Shown piece by piece: positions 30,102 through 40,400 of a DNA stretch of 64,000 nucleotides. Under the pieces are notes generated by a model. It saw only the letters and a program-made list of their open reading frames with translations. It was not told the origin of the DNA and made no database searches. The stretch covers positions 1,079,665-1,143,664 of the forward strand of contig NZ_CP021850.1 of NCBI RefSeq assembly GCF_002896855.1, in the 5' to 3' direction. The DNA is from Clostridium thermosuccinogenes. Its GTDB lineage: Bacteria; Bacillota; Clostridia; Acetivibrionales; DSM-5807. Position 1 is the stretch's first letter. Every line of letters begins with the position of its first letter. The position numbers and the translations under genes were made by a program.

Positions 30102-31010
30102 ATGGCTGTAAATACTGTAATCAACCAGATAATTGTTTTGTTTTTAATGATATTTGCGGGTTTTCTTGCCAAAAAGAAAGGTATTATTAGTGGGGCGTCA
30201 AGGAAAAAGCTCTCCGAGCTTCTTCTCAATATAACAAATCCATTGTTGATTATTTCCTCGTTTCAATTTGAGTTTTCCAGGGAGATACTTCAAAATGTGC
30301 TTATAGTGTTGGTATTTGCCATAGTTGCCCATGCTTTGCAGATCCTGCTGGGTAAACTTCTCTTCATAAAAAGCGATGGAGGTACAAAGCAGGTCGGCGA
30401 GCTTTCGGCCATATACACCAACTGTGGATTTATGGGTTTTCCCGTGCTGGAGAGCCTCTACGGAAAGATAGGCATTTTATATGGATCGGTTTATTCTGCT
30501 GTGTTTAATGTTTACCTTTGGACCCATGGAGTCATGGTATTGAACGGAAAAGGGGGAGCAAAGTCTGTCAAAAAAATCCTTCTGAATCCTGGTATTATAT
30601 CGGTGGTTATAGGTTTGCTGATATTTTTCTTTTCCATAAAGCTTCCCTATCCTGTAGCTCAGGCAATGGAACTGTTAGGCGACATGACAATACCCCTTTC
30701 CATGCTGATTGTGGGTGCCACTCTGGCGGATGCCGATTTCAAGAAGCTTTTCAGTGGCTTTAATCTATATTATATAACCGGAATCAGGCTTATACTGATG
30801 CCGCTTTTGGCAATCATGATACTGAAGCTTTTCAGCCTTTCGGAGGTTCTGATGGGCACATGCGTTTTGTTTATTGCCATGCCTGTGGCCACCACCGTTT
30901 CGATATTTGCGGAAATGTACAACGGGGATACGGAGCTGGCTTCAAGGGTTGTGGTGTTTTCTACGCTTTTATCCGCTTTTACCATACCGCTTATGATTGC
31001 CTTGCTGTAA
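30102..31010 (+). CDS. AEC-family (auxin efflux carrier-type) transporter
   Basis: A 302-residue membrane protein with ten predicted helices in two five-helix halves. The start at 30102 is preferred because AAAGGAG precedes it; the frame extends further upstream without a ribosome binding site. Family marks include LLLNITNPLLIISSF in the first half, YTNCGFMGFPVLESLYG, and DMTIPLSMLIVGATLADAD in the second. Bacterial members export or exchange small organic acids such as malate; the substrate is unknown. It appears monocistronic. Confidence 0.85.
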   Translation: MAVNTVINQIIVLFLMIFAGFLAKKKGIISGASRKKLSELLLNITNPLLIISSFQFEFSREILQNVLIVLVFAIVAHALQILLGKLLFIKSDGGTKQVGELSAIYTNCGFMGFPVLESLYGKIGILYGSVYSAVFNVYLWTHGVMVLNGKGGAKSVKKILLNPGIISVVIGLLIFFFSIKLPYPVAQAMELLGDMTIPLSMLIVGATLADADFKKLFSGFNLYYITGIRLILMPLLAIMILKLFSLSEVLMGTCVLFIAMPVATTVSIFAEMYNGDTELASRVVVFSTLLSAFTIPLMIALL

Positions 31011-31090
31011 TATGAATCATGCTTGTGAGGAATCCGTTACAGATGCAGTAAACAGTATCACATGGTGTACGGAAATTACTTGAAGTATTA

Positions 31091-31117
31091 TTAGCACTCT
31101 TGCCAAGAGAGTGCTAA
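31091..31117 (+). promoter_or_regulatory. CIRCE element (HrcA operator)
   Basis: TTAGCACTC, 9-bp spacer, GAGTGCTAA: a perfect match to the CIRCE consensus, 130 bp before htpG. Confidence 0.93.
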
Positions 31118-31124
31118 AATCCTC

Positions 31125-31154
31125 TTGACATTCTTAAATCATAAGTTGTAAGAT
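31125..31154 (+). promoter_or_regulatory. Promoter of htpG
   Basis: TTGACA, 18-bp spacer, TAAGAT. CIRCE ends 7 bp before the -35 box. Confidence 0.6.
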
Positions 31155-31247
31155 AATATATGTCATAAATCCGGACAAGGTAGGCCAATCCACAATTTGG
31201 CCGGCTGAGTCAAGCTCATTATCAAACTGGAATAGGAGGTTTTTGGA

Positions 31248-33152
31248 ATGAATCGTGAAAGCGGGAGCATTTCAATAAACACTGAAAATATTTTTCCTAT
31301 TATAAAAAAATGGCTGTATTCAGATAAGGATATTTTCATACGAGAACTGGTATCCAACAGCAGCGATGCCATAAGCAAGCTTAAGAAGCTGGTTTCCATC
31401 GGGGAAGCTGAGGTGGAGGACGGCACTGTATACCAGATTAAAGTTGTTGTTGACAAAGATAACAAAACCATAAAAGTGATAGATAACGGAATAGGCATGA
31501 CCGGGGAAGAAGTAAAAAAATACATAAACCAGATTGCGTTTTCCGGTGCCAAGGATTTTATAGAGAAGTACAAGGATAAAACCGACGAAGGTCAAATCAT
31601 AGGGCATTTCGGTCTGGGCTTTTATTCGGCTTTCATGGTATCGGACAAGGTTCAGATTGATACATTGTCATACCAGAAGGGCGCAGAAGCTGTGCGATGG
31701 ACAAGCACAGGAGGCACAGAATATGAGCTGGAAGCTTCCGACCGTACAGAACGCGGTACTACAGTTACTTTATATGTTGCGGAAGACAGCCAGGAATTCC
31801 TGGATCAATGGAAGATGAGGGAGATACTTCAAAAGTATTTTTCTTTCCTTCCCTATGAGTTGTATATTGAGGATGCGGCTTCCGAAAAGGAAGAAGCCAA
31901 GTCGGAGGATAAAGGCAAGGATGATGGCGAGTCAAAGAAGAGGGAACCCAAACCGATTAACGATACCTCTCCCTTGTGGCTTAAAAATCCAAGAGACTGC
32001 ACGGAGGATGAGTATAAGGAGTTTTACCGCAAGGTGTTCCATGATTTTGAGGATCCCCTGTTCTGGATCCATTTGAACATGGATTATCCTTTTAACCTTA
32101 AGGGCATATTGTATTTTCCGAAGCTGAAGCATGAGTTTGAGACGATGGAAGGTCAGATTAAGCTCTATTATAACCAGGTTTTTGTTGCTGATAACATCAA
32201 GGAGATAATACCCGAGTTTCTCATGCTTCTGAAGGGTACCATCGACTGTCCGGATCTGCCTTTAAACGTGTCCAGAAGCTTCCTGCAGAATGACGGCTAT
32301 GTAAAAAAGATTTCTGCGCATATAACTAAAAAGGTAGCGGATAAACTGGTATCGCTCTTTGAAAACGAGAGGGATAATTATAACAAATACTGGGATGACA
32401 TCAACCCCTTTGTTAAATACGGCTGCATGAGGGAAGAAAAGTTCTTTGAAAGGGTAAAGGACATAATCATATTTAAAACCACCAATGGTGATTATGTGAC
32501 TTTGAAGGATTATCTGGAGAGGAACAAGGAGAAGCATGAAAACAAGGTTTTCTATACCAATGACGAAAATCAGCAGGCGCAGTATATAAGGCTTTTCAAA
32601 GAGCAGGGGATAGAGGTTGCCATACTGCCGTCCATGATTGATTCCCACTTTATTCAGTTTATGGAGATTAAAGAAAGCGGCATCAAGTTTACCCGGGTTG
32701 ACTCCGATCTGTCGGACAGCATGAAGGAAGACGGCGCGGTGGTGGACAAGGATATCCAGGATAAGCTGGAAAAATTGTTTAAAGACAATCTCAGCAACGA
32801 TAAGCTAAACATTAAGGTGGAAGCGTTGAAGGCAGAATCGATACCAGGCATGATACTGGCTTCCGAACACTCCCGCAGAATGCAGGAAATGAGCCGCATG
32901 TTCGGAGGTGCAGATATGAGCCATATGTTCCCTAAAGAAGAGACCCTGGTGCTCAACAGGAACAACTCTCTGATCAAGGCCGTTGTGAAGCTTATGGACA
33001 GGGAGGATAAAAAAGAGGATGTTAAACTCATATGTGAACAGGTATATGACCTGTCCATGATGGGCCACAGGCAGTTGGAACCGGAAGCCATGGCAAAGTT
33101 CATTGAAAGGAGCAGCACCATACTGGCTAAGCTTGCGGAAATGAGCGCATGA
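31248..33152 (+). CDS. htpG: Molecular chaperone HtpG (Hsp90)
   Basis: A 634-residue Hsp90. The N-terminal GHKL ATPase is clear: ELVSNSSDAISKL, VIDNGIGMT and IGHFGLGFYSAFMV, followed by a short charged linker (about 206-236, KEEAKSEDKGKDDGESKKRE). The middle and C-terminal dimerisation domains are complete. AATAGGAGG precedes the ATG. It refolds or remodels client proteins in the cytoplasm. The CIRCE element upstream implies HrcA-repressed, heat-inducible expression, unlike B. subtilis htpG. Confidence 0.96.
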   Translation: MNRESGSISINTENIFPIIKKWLYSDKDIFIRELVSNSSDAISKLKKLVSIGEAEVEDGTVYQIKVVVDKDNKTIKVIDNGIGMTGEEVKKYINQIAFSGAKDFIEKYKDKTDEGQIIGHFGLGFYSAFMVSDKVQIDTLSYQKGAEAVRWTSTGGTEYELEASDRTERGTTVTLYVAEDSQEFLDQWKMREILQKYFSFLPYELYIEDAASEKEEAKSEDKGKDDGESKKREPKPINDTSPLWLKNPRDCTEDEYKEFYRKVFHDFEDPLFWIHLNMDYPFNLKGILYFPKLKHEFETMEGQIKLYYNQVFVADNIKEIIPEFLMLLKGTIDCPDLPLNVSRSFLQNDGYVKKISAHITKKVADKLVSLFENERDNYNKYWDDINPFVKYGCMREEKFFERVKDIIIFKTTNGDYVTLKDYLERNKEKHENKVFYTNDENQQAQYIRLFKEQGIEVAILPSMIDSHFIQFMEIKESGIKFTRVDSDLSDSMKEDGAVVDKDIQDKLEKLFKDNLSNDKLNIKVEALKAESIPGMILASEHSRRMQEMSRMFGGADMSHMFPKEETLVLNRNNSLIKAVVKLMDREDKKEDVKLICEQVYDLSMMGHRQLEPEAMAKFIERSSTILAKLAEMSA

Positions 33153-33155
33153 GTA

Positions 33156-33240
33156 AAATTGGACATAGGGAAGTTGAACATAGGAAAGCTGGACATAGGA
33201 CAACTTAACATGGGAAAATTACACAAAAGGAACTACACGT
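33156..33240 (+). repeat. Degenerate ~15-bp tandem repeats after htpG
   Basis: Four to five diverged copies of a unit like TTGGACATAGGGAAG lie head to tail directly after the htpG stop. They are non-coding and no stable hairpin is apparent. Confidence 0.65.
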
Positions 33241-33292
33241 AAGAAAACTAGACATTGAAATATGCTAGACAAGGGATGAAGCGATAGCTGTT

Positions 33293-33332
33293 AAAAAGGA
33301 TTGGGCTTTTTATGCAAAGCTCAATCCTTTTT
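33293..33332. terminator. Strong, probably bidirectional terminator
   Basis: A 17-bp stem (AAAAAGGATTGGGCTTT with its near-perfect complement) and a 6-nt loop, flanked by A and T tracts. It can end both htpG and the convergent acyl-CoA synthetase gene. Confidence 0.9.
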
Positions 33333-33430
33333 AATAAACATTATATAAATTTTTATTCTTTTGATGAATTTATATACTTTTTTTCTAATGAAGTAAACTG
33401 CCAGGTTTTAATTAAAACCTTATATCATCC

Positions 33431-35089
33431 TTACTTATCCCTTTCCCTTATTTCAACCCTGCGGATTTTTCCGCTTATCGTTTTAGGGAGTTCGTCTACA
33501 AATTCTATTATTCTTGGATATTTGTATGGAGCGGTGACGGTTTTTACATGTTCCTGAAGCTCTTTTACCAGGGCGTCGCTGGGCTTATAATTCTTTGTCA
33601 GCACAACCGTGGCTTTTACAATCTGGCCTCGGATCGGATCAGGAACTGCCGTGATGGCGCACTCGAGAACTGCAGGATGCTCGAGAAGGGCGCTCTCAAC
33701 TTCAAAGGGCCCTATACGGTATCCAGAGCTCTTGATCACATCATCAGCCCTGCCTACAAACCAGAAGTATCCGTCTTCATCCCGCCATGCGATATCTCCG
33801 GTATAATAAACATCATTGTTCCATACTTTTTTAGTGAGGGCTTCATCCCTGTAATATCCCCCAAACATTCCGGCGGGTTTTAGTTTATCCGTACGAATAA
33901 CTATCTGGCCTTCCTCACCTATGTCCACCGAATTCCCGTCTTCATCCACCAGGTCAACCTCATATCCCGGTGCCGGCTTGCCCATGGAACCCGGCTTTGG
34001 TTCCATCCACGGGAAGGTGCCCAGGACGACGGTCAACTCCGTCTGACCATATGCTTCCATCAGTTTTATGCCGGTTGCCTTGTAAAATTGGTTGTATACT
34101 TCCGGATTAAGCGGTTCGCCGGCAACGACACAATATTTTAACTTGCTTAAATCATATTTGGTGAGGTCTTCCTTTATGAAAAACCTGTAGATGGTCGGCG
34201 GCGCACAGAAAGTTGTTACGCCATGCTTGGAAATTACGTTCAGCAGATCGCTGGGGACAAATTTATCATAATCATATACAAAAACTGCGCTTCCGCATAT
34301 CCACTGGCCGTATAATTTGCCCCACATCGCTTTTGCCCAGCCGGTATCAGCTACAGTAAGATGGAGGCCCCCATCCTGGACATTCTGCCAGTACTTGGCT
34401 GTAAGTATATGTCCAAGGGGATATGTAAAGTTGTGCTGTACCATTTTTGGCATTCCTGTCGTACCCGATGTGAAATACAGCAGGGAGATGTCGTCATTAG
34501 TTGTATATTCACTCCCGGAAGGCTTTGTGAACTCTGCCGGGGAATTCTCCATTTCCTTGTTGAAGTCGATCCAGCCTTCCTTGCTGCCGCCTACGAGAAC
34601 TTTATACTTAAGGGTAGGAGATTCTGCCTCCGAGTCCTCCACATGCTTTATAACTTCAGGCTCATTGACGCAAACAATCATTTTGACATCGGCGGCATTG
34701 TTTCTGTAAACGAGGTCTTTTTTAGTAAGCATGTGAGTGGCGGGGATGCATATTGCACCTATTTTGTGGAGGGCAAGGATGCAAAACCAGAATTCATAAC
34801 GCCGTTTTAGAATAAGCATTACCGGGTCGCCTTTTTTTATGCCTACTGACCTGAAAAAGTTGGCCGCCTTATCGGAATAATATTTCATCTGACCAAAATT
34901 AAATACCGCTTCATTCCCTTTTTCGTCACACCAAACCATGGCTGTTTTGTCAGGGGTTTCGGTAGCTATCACATCAACTACGTCGTATGCGAAATTGAAA
35001 TTTTCCGGTACCTTTATCTTGAAATTTCTTACTATATCTTCATATGAAGTGAACTCTACTTGTTGGAGAAATCTTTCAACCATTGACAT
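33431..35089 (-). CDS. Acyl-CoA synthetase (AMP-forming, medium-chain/acetyl-CoA synthetase type)
   Basis: A 552-residue ANL enzyme: the AMP-binding P-loop [12 protein letters not shown] (about residues 195-206), YGQTELT near 335, YTGDIAW and the hinge [20 protein letters not shown], and the C-terminal catalytic Lys region [10 protein letters not shown]. It activates a carboxylic acid to its CoA thioester via an acyl-adenylate. Sequence style is that of MACS-type enzymes; chain length is unknown. It lies 114 bp after the XRE-cupin regulator gene on the same strand and is probably controlled by or co-transcribed with it. Confidence 0.92.
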   Translation of the reverse strand: MSMVERFLQQVEFTSYEDIVRNFKIKVPENFNFAYDVVDVIATETPDKTAMVWCDEKGNEAVFNFGQMKYYSDKAANFFRSVGIKKGDPVMLILKRRYEFWFCILALHKIGAICIPATHMLTKKDLVYRNNAADVKMIVCVNEPEVIKHVEDSEAESPTLKYKVLVGGSKEGWIDFNKEMENSPAEFTKPSGSEYTTNDDISLLYFTSGTTGMPKMVQHNFTYPLGHILTAKYWQNVQDGGLHLTVADTGWAKAMWGKLYGQWICGSAVFVYDYDKFVPSDLLNVISKHGVTTFCAPPTIYRFFIKEDLTKYDLSKLKYCVVAGEPLNPEVYNQFYKATGIKLMEAYGQTELTVVLGTFPWMEPKPGSMGKPAPGYEVDLVDEDGNSVDIGEEGQIVIRTDKLKPAGMFGGYYRDEALTKKVWNNDVYYTGDIAWRDEDGYFWFVGRADDVIKSSGYRIGPFEVESALLEHPAVLECAITAVPDPIRGQIVKATVVLTKNYKPSDALVKELQEHVKTVTAPYKYPRIIEFVDELPKTISGKIRRVEIRERDK

Positions 35090-35203
35090 TGCCTATTACC
35101 TCTATTCTTGTATAATTTACATTTATCAACTGTTGATCATAGATTTTTAAATATGTATTGTATATGTTGGATTAGTGTTCAACAACTAAAATCCTGCATC
35201 AGA

Positions 35204-35758
35204 TTATATGATTATTGCCAGAAACTTGGCCGGTTTGTTGTCCAAGGCTCTCATTGCATGATTTATGCCGGAATCAAAATACAAAGAATCCCCTTCATTG
35301 AGAACAACCTCGTGGCCATCGATTATTACTTTCATCCTGCCTTCAAGAACATAATTGAATTCCTGTCCTGTGTGGGAATTATACCTTACTTCCGTGCTTT
35401 CATCTTCAGGCTCCACTGTTACCAGGAAAGGCTCTGCCTTTTTATTGGCAAAGTTGTATGCAAGGCTCTGATACTTATATTCCTTCCTTCTCTCTATGCT
35501 TACACCTTTGCCTGCCCTGACCAGAGAATAGGTGTGCAGCTTTGGTCCTTCTCCGGTCAATAATGCCGTAAGCTCCACATTAAACATGCTTGCTACCTTG
35601 TAAAGAAAACTTACCGGTATGTCTACCTCTCCACTTTCATATTCCTTGTAGGTATCAACCGGTATTTTGAGCTGTGCCGCCAGATCTTCCGGAGAAAGAC
35701 CTGCTATATTCCTCAGCTCTTTCAACCTTTCGGCAATCTGCCTTATCTGTTCCGACAT
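35204..35758 (-). CDS. XRE-cupin transcriptional regulator
   Basis: A 184-residue protein. An N-terminal XRE helix-turn-helix (residues 7-65, LSPEDLAAQLKIPVDTYKEYE) is followed by a C-terminal cupin barrel (about 110-180, HTGQEFNYVLEGRMKVIIDG and LNEGDSLYFDSGINHA). Cupin regulators usually sense a small ligand. It precedes the acyl-CoA synthetase, so the acid or its CoA ester is a plausible effector; this is inference. Homologues are often paired with this type of synthetase in clostridia. Confidence 0.88.
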   Translation of the reverse strand: MSEQIRQIAERLKELRNIAGLSPEDLAAQLKIPVDTYKEYESGEVDIPVSFLYKVASMFNVELTALLTGEGPKLHTYSLVRAGKGVSIERRKEYKYQSLAYNFANKKAEPFLVTVEPEDESTEVRYNSHTGQEFNYVLEGRMKVIIDGHEVVLNEGDSLYFDSGINHAMRALDNKPAKFLAIII

Positions 35759-36025
35759 AAAACCATCCCTTTCGTATATATTTGGATAGAATATGTTGCT
35801 AAATTAGAGACAATTTTATAATTTATCATAACATAATGGAAATTCTAAATAAAGCGTTATAAGACCTAGGCTTATCATTTCATAAGAATGCGTAAAAAAA
35901 TTTATGGAATCCGACAGAAGGGAGCAAAGGGTAATAATGTAATCATATTGAAGAGAATGATAAGATAACGGGAGATGGTATCGAAAAAGGTAAGCCTTCC
36001 GGTATCTTACGACATGCAATCAGCT

Positions 36026-36919
36026 TCAGTTTTCATATTCCTGGCGCAAAATATGGATGAACTCGGACGCGGCCTTGCACAGGGGGACATCCTTTACGGT
36101 GGCGATGCCTAATTTTCTCATGGGAGGCTTTTCCTCCAGTTGTATTTCAAAAAGCTCGCCGCTTTTAATGGCTTCTATCGCACTTTTTCTTAAGACATGA
36201 GCTATGCCAAGGCCCATTTTTGCAAACTCCAGCAGCAGATCTATGCTTTCCGATTCTATTTCCGGATGCAGCTCAATTCCCTTGTCATTAAAGTAATTGT
36301 CAACGCATCTTCGGGTTGAACTGGCCTTTTCCAGCAACAGGAGCGGATATTTTAAAAGCTCTTCGGGCGATAATATCCTGTCTTTTAAATTTTCGAATTT
36401 TTTCGATGCCACAAAAACATCCTCCAGTTCCAAAAACTCTGTCACACAGATGCTTTTGTCCTCTACCGGCATAGTGACTATGCCGAGGTCGGCAGAACCG
36501 CTTTTCAGATTTTCTATGATTTGAGCCGAGGTTCTGTTGATGATCCGTATGTGGACATTGGGGTATAAGCTGTTGAATTTTCTAAGGCAGGGCATGAGAT
36601 AATACTTGCATATGGTGTCTCCGACTCCTATGCGCATTTCCCCGGATTTCAGATTTTGCATTTCTTCTATTTTATTCTCTGCTCCTTTTAAAAAGTTGTA
36701 TGCCTGTTCGACATGCTTGAACAAGAGCTCTCCATCCTTGGTCAGCTTGATGCTGCGGGTTTTCCTGTAGAAAAGCTGCGTTCCCATTTTTTCTTCCAGA
36801 CTTTTTATTGACTGGCTCACCGCCGACTGAGATATGAAAAGCCTTCGGGCTGCTGCCGAAAAGCTGCCTGTTTTGGCGGTGTGGTAGAATATCTTATATA
36901 GCTCAAAATTTATATCCAT
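36026..36919 (-). CDS. LysR-family transcriptional regulator
   Basis: A 297-residue protein. The N-terminal helix-turn-helix is typical (FSAAARRLFISQSAVSQSIKSLEEKMG, residues ~18-44), followed by the two-lobed periplasmic-binding-like effector domain. The ATG at 36919 is 5 nt after AGGAG; the GTG two codons earlier abuts it. It stands alone, with no divergent gene next to it: the nearest upstream gene is purL, 540 bp away. Its target and effector are unknown. Confidence 0.9.
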   Translation of the reverse strand: MDINFELYKIFYHTAKTGSFSAAARRLFISQSAVSQSIKSLEEKMGTQLFYRKTRSIKLTKDGELLFKHVEQAYNFLKGAENKIEEMQNLKSGEMRIGVGDTICKYYLMPCLRKFNSLYPNVHIRIINRTSAQIIENLKSGSADLGIVTMPVEDKSICVTEFLELEDVFVASKKFENLKDRILSPEELLKYPLLLLEKASSTRRCVDNYFNDKGIELHPEIESESIDLLLEFAKMGLGIAHVLRKSAIEAIKSGELFEIQLEEKPPMRKLGIATVKDVPLCKAASEFIHILRQEYEN

Positions 36920-37462
36920 AAGCACTCCTAATTACAAGCATTAGTATTATTAATTTTACTTATTAATAATAGCATATTATAATGAAAGCAGACAAGATAG
37001 GATGATAAAGCTTGGGACAAATTTGAATATAGTTGTGGACATTTATTAAAGTTTTGATATTGAGGTATTCTATAAGGAAAATTACTTTTGCATTAGTTGT
37101 AGTATGTGTTTAATTACATTGATTTAGAACTTTAATTTAACCTGTTGTGCTAGCTAATTTGAGATAGCGTTGTGAAGAGTTATTAGAGATAGTTGGTGAA
37201 GTGGAGGATAAGGCAAATCACCTGAACGAAGTGAATTGCTTAATCTTTTATCAAGCTTGTAATTCGCTAATTTTCAATTAGCGAATTATATCGATAGCTA
37301 CCTTAATTTATTATAGATATTATTGGAGTTATCGATTCTAGCTCTTTAACTCGGAACTCCGCTATCGAGAATGCTGGCACAACGAGTTAATTTAATACAT
37401 TAATTTTAAGGCTTGATCCAAAAGCTGTGGATCGGGCGTTGATAATGGAGGTATAGTAGATC
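36920..37462 (+). promoter_or_regulatory. Long purL leader with three inverted repeats
   Basis: A 540-bp gap with no gene. Three potential hairpins stand in a row: GCAAATCAC/GTGAATTGC (37213-37239, one mismatch), TAATTCGCTAATT with its perfect 13-bp complement (37260-37288, 3-nt loop), and TTAACTCG/CGAGTTAA (37346-37390). No purine, PRPP or T-box consensus was recognised. The leader may regulate purL at the RNA level. Confidence 0.4.
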
Positions 37463-40400
37463 ATGGGACAGGTGAGGCGGATTTTTGTTGAAAAGAAAAA
37501 GGGTTTTGATATAGAGGCCGGTGGGCTTTACAGAGATTTAAGGGACAATCTGGGCATAAAAGGGCTGAAATCGTTAAGAATAATCAACCGGTACGATATT
37601 GAGGGAGTATCCGACGACGAATATGCCAGATCCAGGGATATGATATTTTCTGAACCTCCGGTGGATTTGGTTTATGAGGAAGAAATTCCGATAAGCCCGG
37701 ATTCAAGGGTTATAGCGATAGAATACCTACCCGGTCAGTATGACCAAAGGGCTGATTCGGCATCCCAGTGCGTCCAGATGCTTACCGGGGGGGAAAGACC
37801 GTCGGTAAAGACTGCAAAGCTCATAATCTTAGAGGGTGAAATTTCCGACTTTGAGTACGAAAAGATAAAATCCTACTGCATTAACCCGGTGGAAAGCCGG
37901 GAGGCTTCCATGGAAAAACCGGCCACTCTGGAAGATGTTCCGGATATGCCGGAGGATATTGAAACTATCAACGGTTTTATAAAAATGACGGATGAAGAGA
38001 TGGCAGAGCTTATGGAAAGCATGGGACTGGCCATGTCCTTTGAGGACCTCGCATTCTGCCGTGATTATTTTAAAAATACCGAAAAAAGAGATCCTACCGT
38101 AACGGAGATAAGGGTAATCGACACTTACTGGTCGGATCACTGCAGGCATACTACGTTTCTGACATCTATAGATGGGGAGGAAATTGAATCGGGACATTAT
38201 TCCGATGCCATAAGGAATGCCTATTCAGGCTACTTGAAGTCAAGAGCAGTAATCCACCTTGGAAAAGACAAGGATATGTGCCTGATGGATCTGGCGACGA
38301 TAGCCATGAAGGAGCTGAGAAGGCAGGGAAAACTGGATGACCTGGATATATCCGATGAGATAAACGCCTGCAGCATAGTTGTCAATGTGGAGGTGGATGG
38401 TTTTGAAGAGGAATGGCTTGTCATGTTTAAAAACGAGACCCACAACCATCCCACAGAAATAGAACCTTTTGGTGGTGCCGCAACATGCCTTGGCGGTGCC
38501 ATAAGAGATCCTCTGTCAGGCAGGGCTTATGTCTACCAGGCTATGCGTGTCACCGGCAGCGGTGATCCAAGGACGAGAATCGAAGACACCATCCCGGGCA
38601 AGCTCCCGCAGCGCAAGATAACCACAGGAGCTGCTGCCGGATACAGCTCTTACGGAAATCAGATAGGCTTGGCCACAGGGCAGGTAACAGAGATCTACGA
38701 TGAGGGCTTTGTGGCAAAAAGGATGGAGATCGGAGCCGTTATAGGGGCCGCACCAAAAAGGAATGTGGTGAGATCAAAGCCGGAAGCAGGGGATGTGATA
38801 ATCCTTTTAGGCGGAAGGACAGGCCGGGACGGATGCGGCGGAGCAACCGGATCTTCCAAGGAGCATACGGAGGATTCGCTGCTCACATGCGGTTCAGAAG
38901 TCCAGAAGGGAAATCCTCCCACTGAAAGAAAAATACAAAGGCTTTTCCGAAATCCTGAAGTAAGCCGCATGATCAAAAAATGCAATGATTTTGGAGCCGG
39001 AGGTGTTTCTGTTGCCATCGGCGAGCTGGCCGACGGTCTTGAAATAAACCTTGATGCGGTACCTAAAAAGTATGAGGGGTTGGATGGCACCGAACTGGCG
39101 ATATCCGAATCCCAGGAGAGAATGGCTGTCATGGTGGCTCCGGATGATGCTGAAGCGTTCATTTCAGCAGCAAGGGAAGAAAACCTTGAAGCAGTGAAGG
39201 TGGCTGTTGTGACTTCGGAAGGAAGGCTCAAAATGTTCTGGAGAGGAAGATCCATCGTCGATATCAGCAGAAGCTTTCTGAATACCAACGGAGCAAAGCA
39301 GAGCACCAGGGTAGTGGTTTCAATTCCGGATAAAAGCGGCAGTCCTTTCAGTGTCCTGCCGGCAGAAATCGAGAATAATTCCGACAACCTTGAAAAGGCA
39401 TGGATTAGCAATCTGCAGAGACTGAATGTATGCAGCCAAAAAGGTTTGGTGGAGCGGTTCGATAGCACAATAGGCGCCGGTACTGTTCTGATGCCCTTCG
39501 GAGGAGAACACCAGCTTAGTCCTGCTGAAGGCATGGCAGCCAAGATTCCTGTGCTGAAAGGGGATACAGTAACCGGTACTGTTATGACTTTTGGATACAA
39601 TCCTTCCATAGCAAAATGGAGCCCCTTCCATGGAGCGCTGTACGCAATAATTGAGGCGGTGGCCAAGGTTGCTGCCATGGGCGGCGATTACAGGAGAGCC
39701 CGTCTTACCCTGCAGGAGTATTTCGAAAAGCTGGGCAAGGACCCCAAGAAATGGGGAAAACCGTTTGCCGCGCTGCTGGGAGCCTATTATGCCCAGATGA
39801 GGCTGGGTATACCGGCAATAGGTGGTAAGGACAGCATGTCCGGTACCTTCAAGGATATGACGGTACCTCCAACCCTTGTGGCTTTTGCAGTGGATACAAT
39901 AGATGTTCGCAGGGTTATTTCCACAGAGTTTAAAAAGGCAGGCAGCCAGGTGGTTTTATTGCCCTTGAGAAGGGACGAATACGATATTCCGGACTTTCAC
40001 CAGTTGGACAGGAACTATTCAAAGGTATATGAACTGGTACAAGCCGGAAAGGTGCTGGCCGCTCATTCAGTACGCTATGGTGGAATAGCAGAGGCCATCA
40101 GCAAGATGTGCTTTGGCAACAAGATCGGATTTGTTTTTGAAGGAAGTTTTGGCATCAAAGAGCTGTTTTCTCCGGAATATGGTTCCATAATACTGGAAAT
40201 ACCAGAGAAGGAAGATGTGGAAAATCTGTTTAAAGGATACGAATATGAACTCCTCGGCCGCACCCAGACGGATGAAGCGATTGATGTGAACGGAACCAGG
40301 ATCATGCTGGATGTGGCAATACAGAAATGGCAGGAGCCTCTTGAAACAGTTTTCCCCACAAAGGTGGAAGAGAGGAAGGAAACTCCGGTACATTACTATT

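Noticed and set aside
37140-37462. Purine or PRPP (ykkC-type) riboswitch upstream of purL
   Set aside because: The conserved core nucleotides of these classes are absent; only generic hairpins are seen.
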